A stretch of 64,000 nt of DNA. Origin: Mesorhizobium sp. M4B.F.Ca.ET.203.01.1.1 (GTDB lineage: Bacteria; Pseudomonadota; Alphaproteobacteria; Rhizobiales; Rhizobiaceae). The stretch lies in contig NZ_SRUO01000004.1 in the NCBI RefSeq assembly GCF_004791025.1, forward strand, positions 124,001 through 188,000, in the 5' to 3' direction. A model generated the notes under the pieces. The model was not told the origin of the DNA and did no database searches. It saw only the letters and a list, made by a program, of their open reading frames with translations. Made by a program: the position numbers and the translations under genes. Positions 33,078 through 41,431 of this stretch are shown here, piece by piece (position 1 is the first letter of the stretch; each line of letters starts with the position of its first letter).

Positions 33078-33400
33078 TAGAGCCGCCGTCTCGCCTTGAG
33101 GCTGCGGGCGGCGGCCTCGATCGCGGCGCGGTCGCTGCCCAGCCTGTCGATCAGCTCTTGCGCCTCGTCGCCGGTTATGCCGGTGCGCATGGCCAGTTCC
33201 TCGACCGTCAGTATGTCGGTGCTGGCGATCTTGCGGGTTTCCGGCAGGGCGTCATCGGCCGTCAGCGGCAAGGCCGCCTCGCGGTCGATTTCCGCCTCGG
33301 CCTGGCTCCAGTGCCGGTCGTGATTGCCGAACAAACGGCCCTCGCGTTCCCAGATTTCATAGGCACGCTGCCTGATCTTCTCCAGCCGATCGTCACCCAT
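33077..33400 (-). CDS. DUF2934-family protein
   Basis: A 107-residue protein. The N-terminal RLEKIRQRAYEIWEREGR and DRHWSQAEAEIDREAA are the DUF2934 signature (a helix with Ala-Tyr-x-x-Trp and a second helix with His-Trp-x-x-Ala/Glu). The C-terminal half, ILTVEELAMRTGITGDEAQE and SDRAAIEAAARSLKAR, resembles the DUF3606 helical unit, so this could be a fusion of the two. GGAGG precedes the ATG at 33400. An EcfG-like promoter lies upstream. The stop touches an AATTCC repeat. Confidence 0.8.
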   Translation of the reverse strand: MGDDRLEKIRQRAYEIWEREGRLFGNHDRHWSQAEAEIDREAALPLTADDALPETRKIASTDILTVEELAMRTGITGDEAQELIDRLGSDRAAIEAAARSLKARRRL

Positions 33401-33430
33401 TGTCGGTTCCTCCATTTCAGCTTTTGCTCA

Positions 33431-33455
33431 AACGCCCGGCGCGGCCGAACGATCC
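33431..33455 (-). promoter_or_regulatory. EcfG-like promoter upstream of the DUF2934 gene
   Basis: On the minus strand: GGATC, 16 bases, CGTT. One base differs from GGAAC. It is about 31 bases ahead of the start. This is weaker than the promoters at 30220 and 32880. Confidence 0.4.
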
Positions 33456-33795
33456 CAGGAATCTACGCAATCATCGGTTGATGCCCGGATGATCCAGCAT
33501 CCGAAAGCGGTAGCGCGGCGCATATGGGTATATACCTATGCGCCTGTTCTTTTCCCGGCGCGACACGCCTAGAGTCCGGCCACGGTGTGGCAACCCGGCG
33601 GAGCAACACGTGCCGCTGCATAAAGCACGTGACCTGGACTGACCCGATGAGGGCTGTGTTCGCATTCGTCACCCTGGGGCTGGCGGCGCTGGCCGCAAGC
33701 ATGCTCTTCATGCTTCTTCTGCGGGCCTATCCGGCCCTCCATGTGACCGGGGCCGGCTGCCCGGCTCGCCGCTGCCGGGGACGGCGAGCAATCGA

Positions 33796-34869
33796 GTGGC
33801 GGGGGTCTCGTCACGGATCGGCGAGGAATACGAACTCACCACCAGGCAGATTTCGGCGTCGCGGGAAAAGCTGTTCTGGAACAATATCCAGATCCTCAGG
33901 CTCATAGCCGCCTATGGCATCGTCTACGTCCATCTCGAGCCTGTCTTCATCGCCATCGGCGCCGGGTCGACGATCGTCGATATGCTGCGCTTCGGAACCG
34001 ACCTGTTCCTTGTCGTGTCGGGGTTCCTTTCGGCACATGTGCTCAGCCGTCCGGGCAGGACGGCGCCGGCCTATCTGCGCGACCGGGCCATTCGCATCCT
34101 GCCGCTCTACTGGCTGTTTACGCTGCTGGCCTTCTTCGCCAAGGACTGGGTGACGGGCTACGGCACGCCGACCGTGCGCGAGCTGGTGATGTCGATGCTG
34201 TTTATCCCGTATGGACCTTATCCGATCCTGCATCCGACGTGGACGCTGGTGATCATCGTCCAGTTCAGCCTGATCATGGCCGCCTGCCTGGCGGTGAGCC
34301 GTCGCAATGCCGCCTACCTGGCCTCGGCCTTCGTCGTCCTGCTCGTGCTGCTCGGCAGGATGTTCCAGCCGCAGAACCCGGCGCTGGCGGCCTACACCGA
34401 TCCGATCCTGATCGACTTCGCCTTCGGCGTCCTGATCTACAAGGCGCTTGGAGGCGAGCAGCACTGGCCGGCGCAGGATCGCGCCGTCGGATGGGCGCTG
34501 CTGGCGCTCGGCATCGGCATGGCGGCGGTGGTGCTGAGGCCGATGTTCTGGGCGGACCTGCCCCGGCTCGTCGGGCTTGGCCTGCCGGCAGCGCTGCTGC
34601 TCTTCGGTACGGTGATCCTGGAGCGGTCGGGCCATGTCGTGCGGTCGGCGTCGGTCAATTTCGTCGCCAGATGCACCTTTGCCATCTATCTATGCCACCA
34701 GTTCGTCAATGGTGCGTCCGAGAAGATCGTGTCGCTCGACCCGACCTCGCGCATCGTTCATGTCCTCGTGCTGGTGGCCACCCCCCTGCTTGTCACCATC
34801 GTCGCCGTATTCATCTTCAGCTATGTCGAAGCGCCTGTGACACGCCATCTCAAAGGCCATTTGGGCTAG
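33796..34869 (+). CDS. membrane acyltransferase (acyltransferase 3 family)
   Basis: A 357-residue polytopic protein. After a polar lead, NIQILRLIAAYGIVYVHLEP and DLFLVVSGFLSAHVL match the N-terminal signature of surface-polysaccharide O-acyltransferases, and YLRDRAIRILPLYWLFTLLA follows. The segment IYLCHQFVNGASEKI is the usual C-terminal conserved loop. About ten hydrophobic segments are present. It begins at a GTG with poor ribosome-binding sequence, so the start is uncertain. It stands alone. The substrate is unknown, probably a surface glycan. Confidence 0.82.
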   Translation: MAGVSSRIGEEYELTTRQISASREKLFWNNIQILRLIAAYGIVYVHLEPVFIAIGAGSTIVDMLRFGTDLFLVVSGFLSAHVLSRPGRTAPAYLRDRAIRILPLYWLFTLLAFFAKDWVTGYGTPTVRELVMSMLFIPYGPYPILHPTWTLVIIVQFSLIMAACLAVSRRNAAYLASAFVVLLVLLGRMFQPQNPALAAYTDPILIDFAFGVLIYKALGGEQHWPAQDRAVGWALLALGIGMAAVVLRPMFWADLPRLVGLGLPAALLLFGTVILERSGHVVRSASVNFVARCTFAIYLCHQFVNGASEKIVSLDPTSRIVHVLVLVATPLLVTIVAVFIFSYVEAPVTRHLKGHLG

Positions 34870-35011
34870 CCTCGGCCTCAGATGATGATTGTCGTCGGCA
34901 TTCTACTTGGCTAAGCCACCGGTCAAGCGTGAGCGGCCAGCGCATCACAGCCCAGCGCGGTTGTGAATGTGAGGTCGTTTGCCGTCAGAGCGCCCAAACC
35001 CTGGAGCCTGC

Positions 35012-36397
35012 ATGTCCTCCCTCCTGCCTTCCCTCCGCGCCGCCTGCCCCAACGCCACCGTCTGGGACTCCACCGAGCTCGCCTCCCGCGATCCTGGCTT
35101 CGATGCCCGCAATTTCGGCGCCACCGCGCTGGTGCGGCCGGCCGACACCGCAGGCGTCGCGGCGCTGGTCAAATTCTGCGCGGCGCGCGGTCTCAGCCTC
35201 GTTGCCCAGGGCGGGCGCACCGGCCTGACGGGGGCCGCTGCGACTGTGGAAGGCCAGATCATCTGCGACCTCGGCGGCCTGAACAGGGTGGAAGAGATCG
35301 ACCCGTTCGGGCGTGTCGCCATCGTCGGAGCCGGCACGCCGCTCTCGGTGCTGCAGGAGGCGGCGGCCGCGCATGCGCTCGACCCCGGCATCGACCTTGC
35401 GGCGCGCGGCTCCTGCACCATCGGCGGCATGGTTTCCACCAATGCCGGCGGCATCATGGCCTTTCGCAACGGCACGATGCGCCATCGCGTGCTCGGCCTC
35501 GAAGCGGTGCTGCCCGACGGCAGCATATTTTCCGACCTGACGCGGGTGCTGAAGACCAGCGCCGGTTACGATCTTAAGCACCTGTTCATCGGCGCCGAGG
35601 GCACGCTCGGCATCGTCACCCGCGTAGCCTTGCGGCTCGATCCGGTGGCGGGCGCCAGCGCCACGGCGCTGGTCGGCGTGCCGGACGCGGCCAGCGCGCA
35701 GCGCATCGTGCGGCATTTCCTGGAGCGTACCCAGACGCGGCTCAACGCCGCCGAGATCCTGTGGCAGCGTTTCGCCGCCGCCATGAACCGCATGCTCGGC
35801 TTCACGCCCGGCCAGTTGCCGCTCGATGCCCCCTGCCTGCTGGTGCTCGAGCTCGGCGCCGACAGCGTCGAGGCCGCGCGAGAAGCGCTGGAGGATGGGC
35901 TGGCGGCGATCTGGGAGGAAGCCGGCATCGTCGACGGGCTGGTCGCCAGTTCGGTCGCGCAGGCGGAGGCGATCTGGCGGCTGCGCGAGGAGACCGAGAT
36001 GATCGAGCGCATGCACCATCTGCCGCCTTCCTTCGACGTGTCGGTGCCGGCGGGCGGGCTCGATACCTATGTGGCGCGCATCGAGGCCGGGTTGAAGGCA
36101 ATCGACGCGACTTACGCGCCCTATGTGTTCGGCCATCTCGCCGACGGCAATCTGCACATCTCGATCAACACAGACGGGCCGGTCCCGCACGCGCTGCACG
36201 AGGCGATCGAGGACGTGCTCTATGAAGGCTTGCAGGCAAGCGGCGGCTCGTTCTCGGCCGAGCACGGCGTCGGCCTCGACAAGCGCGACGCCTATGAGCG
36301 CCACGTCGACCCGGTCAAGCAGGCGCTGGCCAGGGCGATCAAGGAGATGATCGATCCGGCTAATGTGATGAATCCGGGGAAGATTATCGCCGGCTGA
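35012..36397 (+). CDS. FAD-binding oxidase, D-lactate/2-hydroxyacid dehydrogenase type
   Basis: A 461-residue flavoprotein of the FAD_binding_4 plus FAD-oxidase C-terminal family (GlcD, Dld, D-2-hydroxyglutarate dehydrogenase). FAD-site motifs: LVRPADTAGVAALVKFC, LVAQGGRTGLTGAA, DPGIDLAARGSCTIGGMVST and LFIGAEGTLGIVT. C-terminal catalytic-type histidines are in VFGHLADGNLHISI and SFSAEHGVGLDKR. It oxidises a D-2-hydroxyacid to the 2-oxoacid. The exact substrate is not resolved by sequence alone. The ATG at 35012 has GGAG. It lies near an FMN-type lactate dehydrogenase gene (37199). Confidence 0.88.
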   Translation: MSSLLPSLRAACPNATVWDSTELASRDPGFDARNFGATALVRPADTAGVAALVKFCAARGLSLVAQGGRTGLTGAAATVEGQIICDLGGLNRVEEIDPFGRVAIVGAGTPLSVLQEAAAAHALDPGIDLAARGSCTIGGMVSTNAGGIMAFRNGTMRHRVLGLEAVLPDGSIFSDLTRVLKTSAGYDLKHLFIGAEGTLGIVTRVALRLDPVAGASATALVGVPDAASAQRIVRHFLERTQTRLNAAEILWQRFAAAMNRMLGFTPGQLPLDAPCLLVLELGADSVEAAREALEDGLAAIWEEAGIVDGLVASSVAQAEAIWRLREETEMIERMHHLPPSFDVSVPAGGLDTYVARIEAGLKAIDATYAPYVFGHLADGNLHISINTDGPVPHALHEAIEDVLYEGLQASGGSFSAEHGVGLDKRDAYERHVDPVKQALARAIKEMIDPANVMNPGKIIAG

Positions 36398-36432
36398 GGT
36401 GGTGGGCGTTGCTCTGAGGAGCCGGCGCGAGG

Positions 36433-36478
36433 CACCCCCTCTGGTCTGCCGACCATCTCCCCCTCAAGGGGGGAGATT
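36433..36478. repeat. C/G-rich palindromic repeat at the TetR gene 3' end
   Basis: Contains CTCTGGTCTGCCGACCATC and the hairpin CTCCCCCTCAAGGGGGGAG. It overlaps the last codons and stop of the TetR gene, so the repeat has entered its C-terminus. Confidence 0.6.
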
Positions 36479-37087
36479 ACTCGCTCCATCGATTTCGCCA
36501 GTCGCCAAGGAACCTGCCGGCTGTCCCATCACCAGCCGCTTCGCGGCCTCCGCTGCCGCCGTGCAGTAGTCGCGGTCGCCGTGTACGAGGATCATCACCA
36601 TGGCGCCCTCGACCAGCAGGAACAGCTCTCGCGCCCGCTCGCCGGGCGACGGCACCTTCGCCTCGGCAAGCAGGCTCGCCAGCTGCCGTTCCATCAGCGC
36701 CTTGTGCTCGCGCGCCATAGAGCGCGCGGGATGGCCGTTAAGGTCGGCGAGCTCGATCGCGAGGCGAGTGAAGCCCGATCCCGCCCAGCGCGGCTTGGCC
36801 GACCATGTGGCCAGTCCCTTGAACAGCTTGTCGATCAGCTGCTCGGCGCCGCCCGACAGGTCGATGCCGTAGGTCTGGAACTCGGCGAAGGCGCGCTCGT
36901 GCTGCGAGGCGAGCACCGCCGTCAGCAGCGCGTCCTTGCTGTCGAAATGGTAGTAGAGCGTCTTCTTGGTGACGCCGGCGGCGACCGCGATCTCGTCCAT
37001 GCCGACGCGGAAGAACCCGCGGCGGCGAAACAGCTTGTAGGCCGCCTGCAGTATCGCTGGTCTGGTCTGGTCGGACGATCGGGGCAC
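36464..37087 (-). CDS. TetR-family transcriptional regulator
   Basis: A 207-residue regulator. The N-terminal helix-turn-helix reads ILQAAYKLFRRRGFFRVGMD, then EIAVAAGVTKKTLYYHFDSK, the AcrR/TetR signature. The C-terminal ligand domain is diverse, with AFAEFQTYGIDL and LFLLVEGAMVMILVHG. The start is a GTG with weak ribosome-binding sequence. Divergent from lldD, with a 24-bp palindrome between them. It most likely represses itself and the lactate dehydrogenase gene. Its last residues (ASNLPP) derive from an intergenic repeat, so the native end may have been altered. Confidence 0.88.
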   Translation of the reverse strand: MPRSSDQTRPAILQAAYKLFRRRGFFRVGMDEIAVAAGVTKKTLYYHFDSKDALLTAVLASQHERAFAEFQTYGIDLSGGAEQLIDKLFKGLATWSAKPRWAGSGFTRLAIELADLNGHPARSMAREHKALMERQLASLLAEAKVPSPGERARELFLLVEGAMVMILVHGDRDYCTAAAEAAKRLVMGQPAGSLATGEIDGASNLPP

Positions 37088-37106
37088 GGGGCGGGGAGCG
37101 CTCCAA

Positions 37107-37130
37107 TGTATACTCGCTAGTGAGTTTACA
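37107..37130. promoter_or_regulatory. TetR operator palindrome between tetR-type gene and lldD
   Basis: TGTATACTCGCTAGTGAGTTTACA: the arms TGTATACTC and GAGTTTACA are inverted with one mismatch, centred on CTAG. It lies 20 bases from the TetR start and about 70 from lldD. Its size and symmetry suit a TetR dimer pair. Confidence 0.65.
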
Positions 37131-37198
37131 TCGCCGGCGACGGCGCATTCAATGGGCCTGCACTATCAGCAATGGCTAATATTCGTTGGGAGACGACG

Positions 37199-38428
37199 AT
37201 GGACAGGCTGATCACCGCGGTACCCGAACTCCAACAATCGAGTGAAGCAGCAGTGGTTCGCGACCGGGCCAGGGCGTCACCCGCGCCGGCGCCGCTCAAG
37301 GGCATGACCTGCATCGAGGACCTCAGACAGGCTGCCCGCCGGCGCGTGCCAAAGGCCTTTTTCGACTATGTCGAGGCCGGCGCCTATTCCGAGCAGACGC
37401 TGCGCGCCAACCGCGCCGATCTCGAGCGGCTCACCTTCCGCCAACGGGTGCTGGTCGATGTCGCGCAACGCGACACCGCGACGACGATGTTGGGCGAAAA
37501 AGCCGCGCTGCCGATCGCGCTGGCGCCGATCGGCTTAGGCGGCATGCAGTGGGCCGATGGCGAAATTCTCGCCTGCCGCGCCGCGCAGACCGCCGGCGTG
37601 CCTTATACGCTCGGCACGATGTCGATCTGCTCGATCGAAGACGTCGCCGAGGCGGTCGCAAAACCATTCTGGTTCCAGCTCTATGTGATGAAGGATCGCG
37701 GCTTCGTGCGCTCGCTGGTCGAGCGCGCCATCGCCGCCCGCTGCGGCGCGCTGGTGCTCACCGTCGACCTGCAGGTGCTGGGCCAACGCCACGCCGACAT
37801 CAGGAACGGGCTTGCGGTGCCGCCGTCGCTGAAGCTGCGCAACATCCTCGACATGGCGGCGAGGCCGGGCTGGGCCTGGCGCATGCTCAGCGCCAGGCGC
37901 TGGACCTTCGGCAATCTCGCCGGCCATGTGAAAGGCGAGCGGGGCGTCAAGGAACTGGCCGACTGGGTGTCGCACCAGTTCGACGCGACGCTCAACTGGA
38001 GCGACGTCGAATGGATCCGGAGCATCTGGCCGGGCAAGCTCATCATCAAGGGCATCCTCGACGCCGAGGACGCACGCACCGCCAGCAAGGCCGGCGCAAG
38101 CGCCATCGTGGTGTCCAACCATGGCGGCCGCCAGTTGGACGGCGCGCCGTCGACGATCTCCAAGCTGCCGCGGATCGTCGAGGCTGTCGGCTCAGAAACC
38201 GAGGTGCTGTTCGATGGCGGCGTGCGCTCGGGCCAGGACGTGATGCGGGCCCTCGCCCGCGGCGCCAGCGGCTGCCTGGTCGGACGGGCCTATATTTACG
38301 GCCTCGGCGCCGGCGGCGAGGCCGGTGTGGCGACGGCCATCGAGATCCTGCGCAAGGAGCTATCCGTCACCATGGCGCTGACCGGGACGAGAAGCGTCGA
38401 CGAGATCGACGAGAGGGTTCTGGATTAG
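37199..38428 (+). CDS. lldD: FMN-dependent L-lactate dehydrogenase / alpha-hydroxyacid oxidase
   Basis: A 409-residue FMN enzyme of the LldD/glycolate oxidase family. PKAFFDYVEAGAYSEQT is the family start. FMN and substrate residues lie in ALAPIGLGGMQWADGE, PFWFQLYVMKDR and LVLTVDLQVLGQRHADIRNG. The catalytic His is in IVVSNHGGRQLDGAPSTIS, and EVLFDGGVRSGQDVMRAL gives the phosphate-binding part. It oxidises L-lactate (or a related acid) to pyruvate and feeds electrons to the membrane chain or oxygen. The ATG at 37199 has GGGAGA. About 40 extra N-terminal residues precede the usual start. Regulated by the divergent TetR gene. Confidence 0.88.
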   Translation: MDRLITAVPELQQSSEAAVVRDRARASPAPAPLKGMTCIEDLRQAARRRVPKAFFDYVEAGAYSEQTLRANRADLERLTFRQRVLVDVAQRDTATTMLGEKAALPIALAPIGLGGMQWADGEILACRAAQTAGVPYTLGTMSICSIEDVAEAVAKPFWFQLYVMKDRGFVRSLVERAIAARCGALVLTVDLQVLGQRHADIRNGLAVPPSLKLRNILDMAARPGWAWRMLSARRWTFGNLAGHVKGERGVKELADWVSHQFDATLNWSDVEWIRSIWPGKLIIKGILDAEDARTASKAGASAIVVSNHGGRQLDGAPSTISKLPRIVEAVGSETEVLFDGGVRSGQDVMRALARGASGCLVGRAYIYGLGAGGEAGVATAIEILRKELSVTMALTGTRSVDEIDERVLD

Positions 38429-38436
38429 CGGGGCAC

Positions 38437-39126
38437 CTACTCGCACTGCTGGCGCGGGCCGCCGTCGTAGGGCTGGTAGCTGTTGTCTTCCGGGCGGTAG
38501 GAGCGGTAGCGGCTGAAGCAATAGTCGATATGGTCGGCTGAAACCCCGGCTGACGCGCCGTCGCCCGACGTGTCGTCGCCCGGCCAGCCCTGATAGGTGG
38601 TGGCGAAGCGATCCATCGCGGCGGCCTTCATGGAAGTGTCCCGCAGCTTGACGTAACCCTGGTCGGCGGCGCCGGCGTCGAGGTAGGGCGAGACGCAGGG
38701 GCGCTGCTCGCCGCTGTAGGATCGGTAGCTATTGTCGTCGAGGCGATAGGAGCGGTAGCGGCTTTCGCACCATTCGACATGAGAGGCCGGCAGGTCCATC
38801 GTGGCCTCCGCGCCTTCCCCGGCGGCGGCCGGCGCCTCGCCCGCCTGCGGTTCGATCGAGGCGGTCACCTCGGGCCCGATCTCGGGCTTTGCGGCATCGG
38901 CGGGCTTGGGGTCGGCCGGAACCGGGCGGGCGGGAACGCGCTCGAGAGCCTGCTTGGCCGCGCCGACCGGCTCGGCGTTTCTGGTCCACAGCTCGGCCAC
39001 GCTTTGGCTCGGCGCGACCACGCCTACCGGTTTGGCGGCCAGCAGCCAGGTGGCGAAGGCCAGGCCACTGGCGAAGATCGTGAGGGTCAGCACGAAGCCG
39101 CCCAGAATTCCCAACAGAGGTTTCAC
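38437..39126 (-). CDS. membrane-anchored protein with two BA14K-like motifs
   Basis: A 229-residue protein starting at a GTG (AAGGAAGCG upstream). An N-terminal membrane anchor (LLGILGGFVLTLTIFASGLA) is followed by an Ala/Pro/Glu-rich disordered linker. Two copies of a motif follow: WCESRYRSYRLDDNSYRSYSG, and near the C-terminus YCFSRYRSYRPEDNSYQPYD. Both close with a Cys. This is the BA14K-type pattern of Rhizobiales and Brucella. Most members have one motif, so the pair points to internal duplication. A cell-surface or envelope role is likely. Function is unknown. Confidence 0.75.
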   Translation of the reverse strand: MKPLLGILGGFVLTLTIFASGLAFATWLLAAKPVGVVAPSQSVAELWTRNAEPVGAAKQALERVPARPVPADPKPADAAKPEIGPEVTASIEPQAGEAPAAAGEGAEATMDLPASHVEWCESRYRSYRLDDNSYRSYSGEQRPCVSPYLDAGAADQGYVKLRDTSMKAAAMDRFATTYQGWPGDDTSGDGASAGVSADHIDYCFSRYRSYRPEDNSYQPYDGGPRQQCE

Positions 39127-39215
39127 GCCACGCTTCCTTCAGCCCCCGCTCATAAAATGCGGAGCCGTAAGGCTGGTTCCAACGGAGGAGCCAGAGGCAA
39201 GCGCTTCTAGCGAAC

Positions 39216-40337
39216 TTACTCCCTCACCACCTCCCTGTACGCCCTCGCCTTCCCATCCTGTCCGCGGATGCGCCAGGTCTCTCCGTCACACCCCTCGATG
39301 TGGCTCGGTCCCAGCGGCACCTTGCCGCCGCCTTCGGGCAGGTCGATGACATAGGTCGGGTTGCAGATGCCGGAGAGGCGCGCTCGCAGCGCGCTCACCA
39401 GCGCCTGGCCTTCGGCGATGGTCGTGCGGCGATGCGCCATGCCGCGCGCGAGGTCGCCGTGGTGGAGGTAGTAGGGCTTGACGCCGAGCCGGTATATCAG
39501 CTCGCGGCAGAGCTCCTCCAGCACCTCGACACTGTCGTTGACGCCTTTGAGCAGGACGCTCTGGTTGAGCAGCACGAAGCCGGCCTGCCTAAGCCGGCGG
39601 CAAGCGGCTTCGGTAGCGTCGGTGATCTCTCGCGGGTGATTGAAGTGCGTCACCACCGTCACCATCAGCCTGCCCTCCAGCGCCGCGACCAGCCCGGCGG
39701 TGATGCGCGAGGGCAGCGCGACGGGAACGCGGGTGTGGATGCGCAACAGCCGCACATTCGGGATCGCCTCGATGCGGGCGCGGATTTCGCCAAGCGCCTT
39801 GTCGGGCAGCGACAGCGGGTCGCCGCCGGTTAGGATCACCTCGCGGATCTCAGGGTGATCGGCAATATAGGCGAAGGCCTCTTCGAGTGCTTCTCGGGTG
39901 TAGCCGCGGCCGATCGAGGTCAGTGACTCCTTGCGGAAGCAGAAGCGGCAATAGACCGCGCATTGATAGGTCGGGAACAAAAGCACCCGGTCCGCATGGC
40001 GATGCGTCAGCCGCGGCACCGGGCTGTAGGCATGGTCGGCGATCGGATCGTCGAGCTCGCCTTCCGCCTCGGCCAGTTCGTCCGGCGACGGGATCACCTG
40101 CGCGCGGATCGGGTCGTTCGGGTCGTTCCAGTCGATAAGGTCGAGATAGGGTTTTGGGATGCGCACCTTGTGGTTCACCGCGGCTTCCTGCGCGGCCGCG
40201 CGCTCGGCGGGCGACAGCGGCAGCGCGGCGAGATCGCGCACATGGCGCACGCCGGCGCGGACATCGTCCTGCCAGGCGGGATCGGCGGCGCGCTGATCGC
40301 TTGCCTTCATGTCGTTGAATTTGGCGTCTGTCGTCAT
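39216..40337 (-). CDS. KamA-family radical SAM protein (lysine 2,3-aminomutase / EpmB-like)
   Basis: A 373-residue enzyme. The radical SAM cluster is in FPTYQCAVYCRFCFRKE (CxxxCxxC). Further family signs: EVILTGGDPLSLPDKALGEI, RLLRIHTRVPVALPSRI, VVTHFNHPREIT, LLNQSVLLKGVND and KPYYLHHGDLARGMAH. Two readings are possible: free L-lysine 2,3-aminomutase, or the EpmB enzyme that makes beta-lysine for elongation factor P. Neither efp nor epmA is nearby, so I leave the substrate open. The ATG at 40337 was chosen. Ribosome-binding sequence is weak, and the ATG at 40310 is an alternative. Confidence 0.85.
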   Translation of the reverse strand: MTTDAKFNDMKASDQRAADPAWQDDVRAGVRHVRDLAALPLSPAERAAAQEAAVNHKVRIPKPYLDLIDWNDPNDPIRAQVIPSPDELAEAEGELDDPIADHAYSPVPRLTHRHADRVLLFPTYQCAVYCRFCFRKESLTSIGRGYTREALEEAFAYIADHPEIREVILTGGDPLSLPDKALGEIRARIEAIPNVRLLRIHTRVPVALPSRITAGLVAALEGRLMVTVVTHFNHPREITDATEAACRRLRQAGFVLLNQSVLLKGVNDSVEVLEELCRELIYRLGVKPYYLHHGDLARGMAHRRTTIAEGQALVSALRARLSGICNPTYVIDLPEGGGKVPLGPSHIEGCDGETWRIRGQDGKARAYREVVRE

Positions 40338-40778
40338 CGGGGAGTTGCTCGGCAGCGGTTCGCGCGCAGCTATCGAGCGTATGGCCGGCCGGGTCAACTG
40401 CCTGTCGCTGCCGTTGGTCGATCGCGGCGATCCTTCGCGCCTCTCTCCGCCCTGCGGGCATCTTCCGAGCTTGGGGTAGATTGACAGCCTGGCTGGTGTC
40501 TCCGACCCCTGGCCCATGGTGGCCGAGTCACTCCAGGCGGATGAAAATAGCCAAACCGAAACCGGCCTATCTTTTTGAGAAAAAGAATTATTTTCACACT
40601 ACGCCTTGTTCGCGGACCCACAACGCTCTATGTTGCAAGTATCGATCTTGCTTGTTGAACCTTGTTCTGGCGCAATCCGCGCTCTCGGCGATCTTCCTCT
40701 CAAAATCGATCTGAAATCGTTTGCCGCGCAGGCTGTGCGGCGAGCAGTTTATCTATGGATGATTGAAAGGATATCGTC
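40338..40778. other. upstream and leader region of the cold-shock gene
   Basis: About 440 bases without a gene. The first part flanks the radical SAM gene. The last 150 bases are AT-richer and probably hold the promoter and the long 5' leader typical of cspA-type messages, ending in GAAAGGA (40765-40771) before the GTG start. No individual motif is certain. Confidence 0.35.
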
Positions 40779-40988
40779 GTGAATACTGGAACCGTGAAGT
40801 TCTTCAATGCCACCAAGGGTTTTGGCTTCATCGAGGTCGGCAACGGCCAGCCCGATGTTTTCGTGCACATCTCGGCCGTCGAGCGCGCCGGCATGCGGTC
40901 CCTCGTCGAGGGACAGAAGGTCAGCTTCGAAATCGTGAAGGACAACCGCAACGGCAAGAGTTCGGCGGAGAACCTTCAGGCCGCGTAA
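40779..40988 (+). CDS. cspA: cold-shock domain protein
   Basis: A 69-residue protein with both RNA-binding motifs: KGFGFIEV (RNP1) and DVFVHISAV (RNP2). It binds single-stranded nucleic acid and melts RNA structure in the cold or in stress. It starts at a GTG with GAAAGGA eight bases upstream. A strong Rho-independent terminator follows at 41052-41079. Rhizobia carry several paralogues, so the symbol is for the family, not the locus. Confidence 0.93.
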   Translation: MNTGTVKFFNATKGFGFIEVGNGQPDVFVHISAVERAGMRSLVEGQKVSFEIVKDNRNGKSSAENLQAA

Positions 40989-41051
40989 GGAGATTGCGCT
41001 TCTGGTCGTTGACCACGGATGTACTGGCACCGATCATCGAGGCGCATAGGA

Positions 41052-41079
41052 GAGGCCGGGTTTCGCCCGGCCTTTTTTC
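41052..41079 (+). terminator. Rho-independent terminator of the cold-shock gene
   Basis: AGGCCGGG and CCCGGCCT pair around a short TTTCG loop, followed by a TTTTTT run, about 65 bases beyond the cspA stop. Confidence 0.9.
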
Positions 41080-41102
41080 TTTTCATCATTGGAGACCGTC
41101 AT

Positions 41103-41339
41103 ATGCGACAACAGCCGGTACCCGAAGGAATATTCAAGCCGAAGCCGACGGCCATCGAAACGAAGCAGGACGCCACGACCAGGGCGGCCCGCCAGATCAT
41201 CGATGGTGAAGCGGCCGAACGCGAGCGAAAGACCGAACGCTTGAGGCAGGCCAGGCTTGCCATGCAAGCTGTCGAGGCAGCCAGCCCCGCGGCCAGGTCG
41301 CCGGCGAAGAAGCGAACGGGCAGGCGCAAACAGGCGTAG
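41103..41339 (+). CDS. small basic hypothetical protein, 78 aa
   Basis: ATG at 41103 with GGAG upstream. The protein is helical and basic (QIIDGEAAERERKTERLRQA, then a Lys/Arg-rich end SPAKKRTGRRKQA). It begins just after the cold-shock terminator and could be transcribed from its own promoter or by read-through. No family is recognised. A nucleic-acid role is possible from its charge only. Confidence 0.6.
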   Translation: MRQQPVPEGIFKPKPTAIETKQDATTRAARQIIDGEAAERERKTERLRQARLAMQAVEAASPAARSPAKKRTGRRKQA

Positions 41340-41431
41340 GCGGTACAAGTCGGGCGACGAAGCTGCCCTGCCCATAGGTATTTGAGCGAAATGGTATTAA
41401 TCTGCGCAGGCTGGGCTTTCGGGGCAAGCCA

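Noticed and set aside
33524..33907. Plus-strand frame with a hydrophobic start (from 33647)
   Set aside because: The hydrophobic piece is followed by an Arg-rich shadow of the acyltransferase start, so I do not accept it. A very short membrane peptide cannot be excluded.
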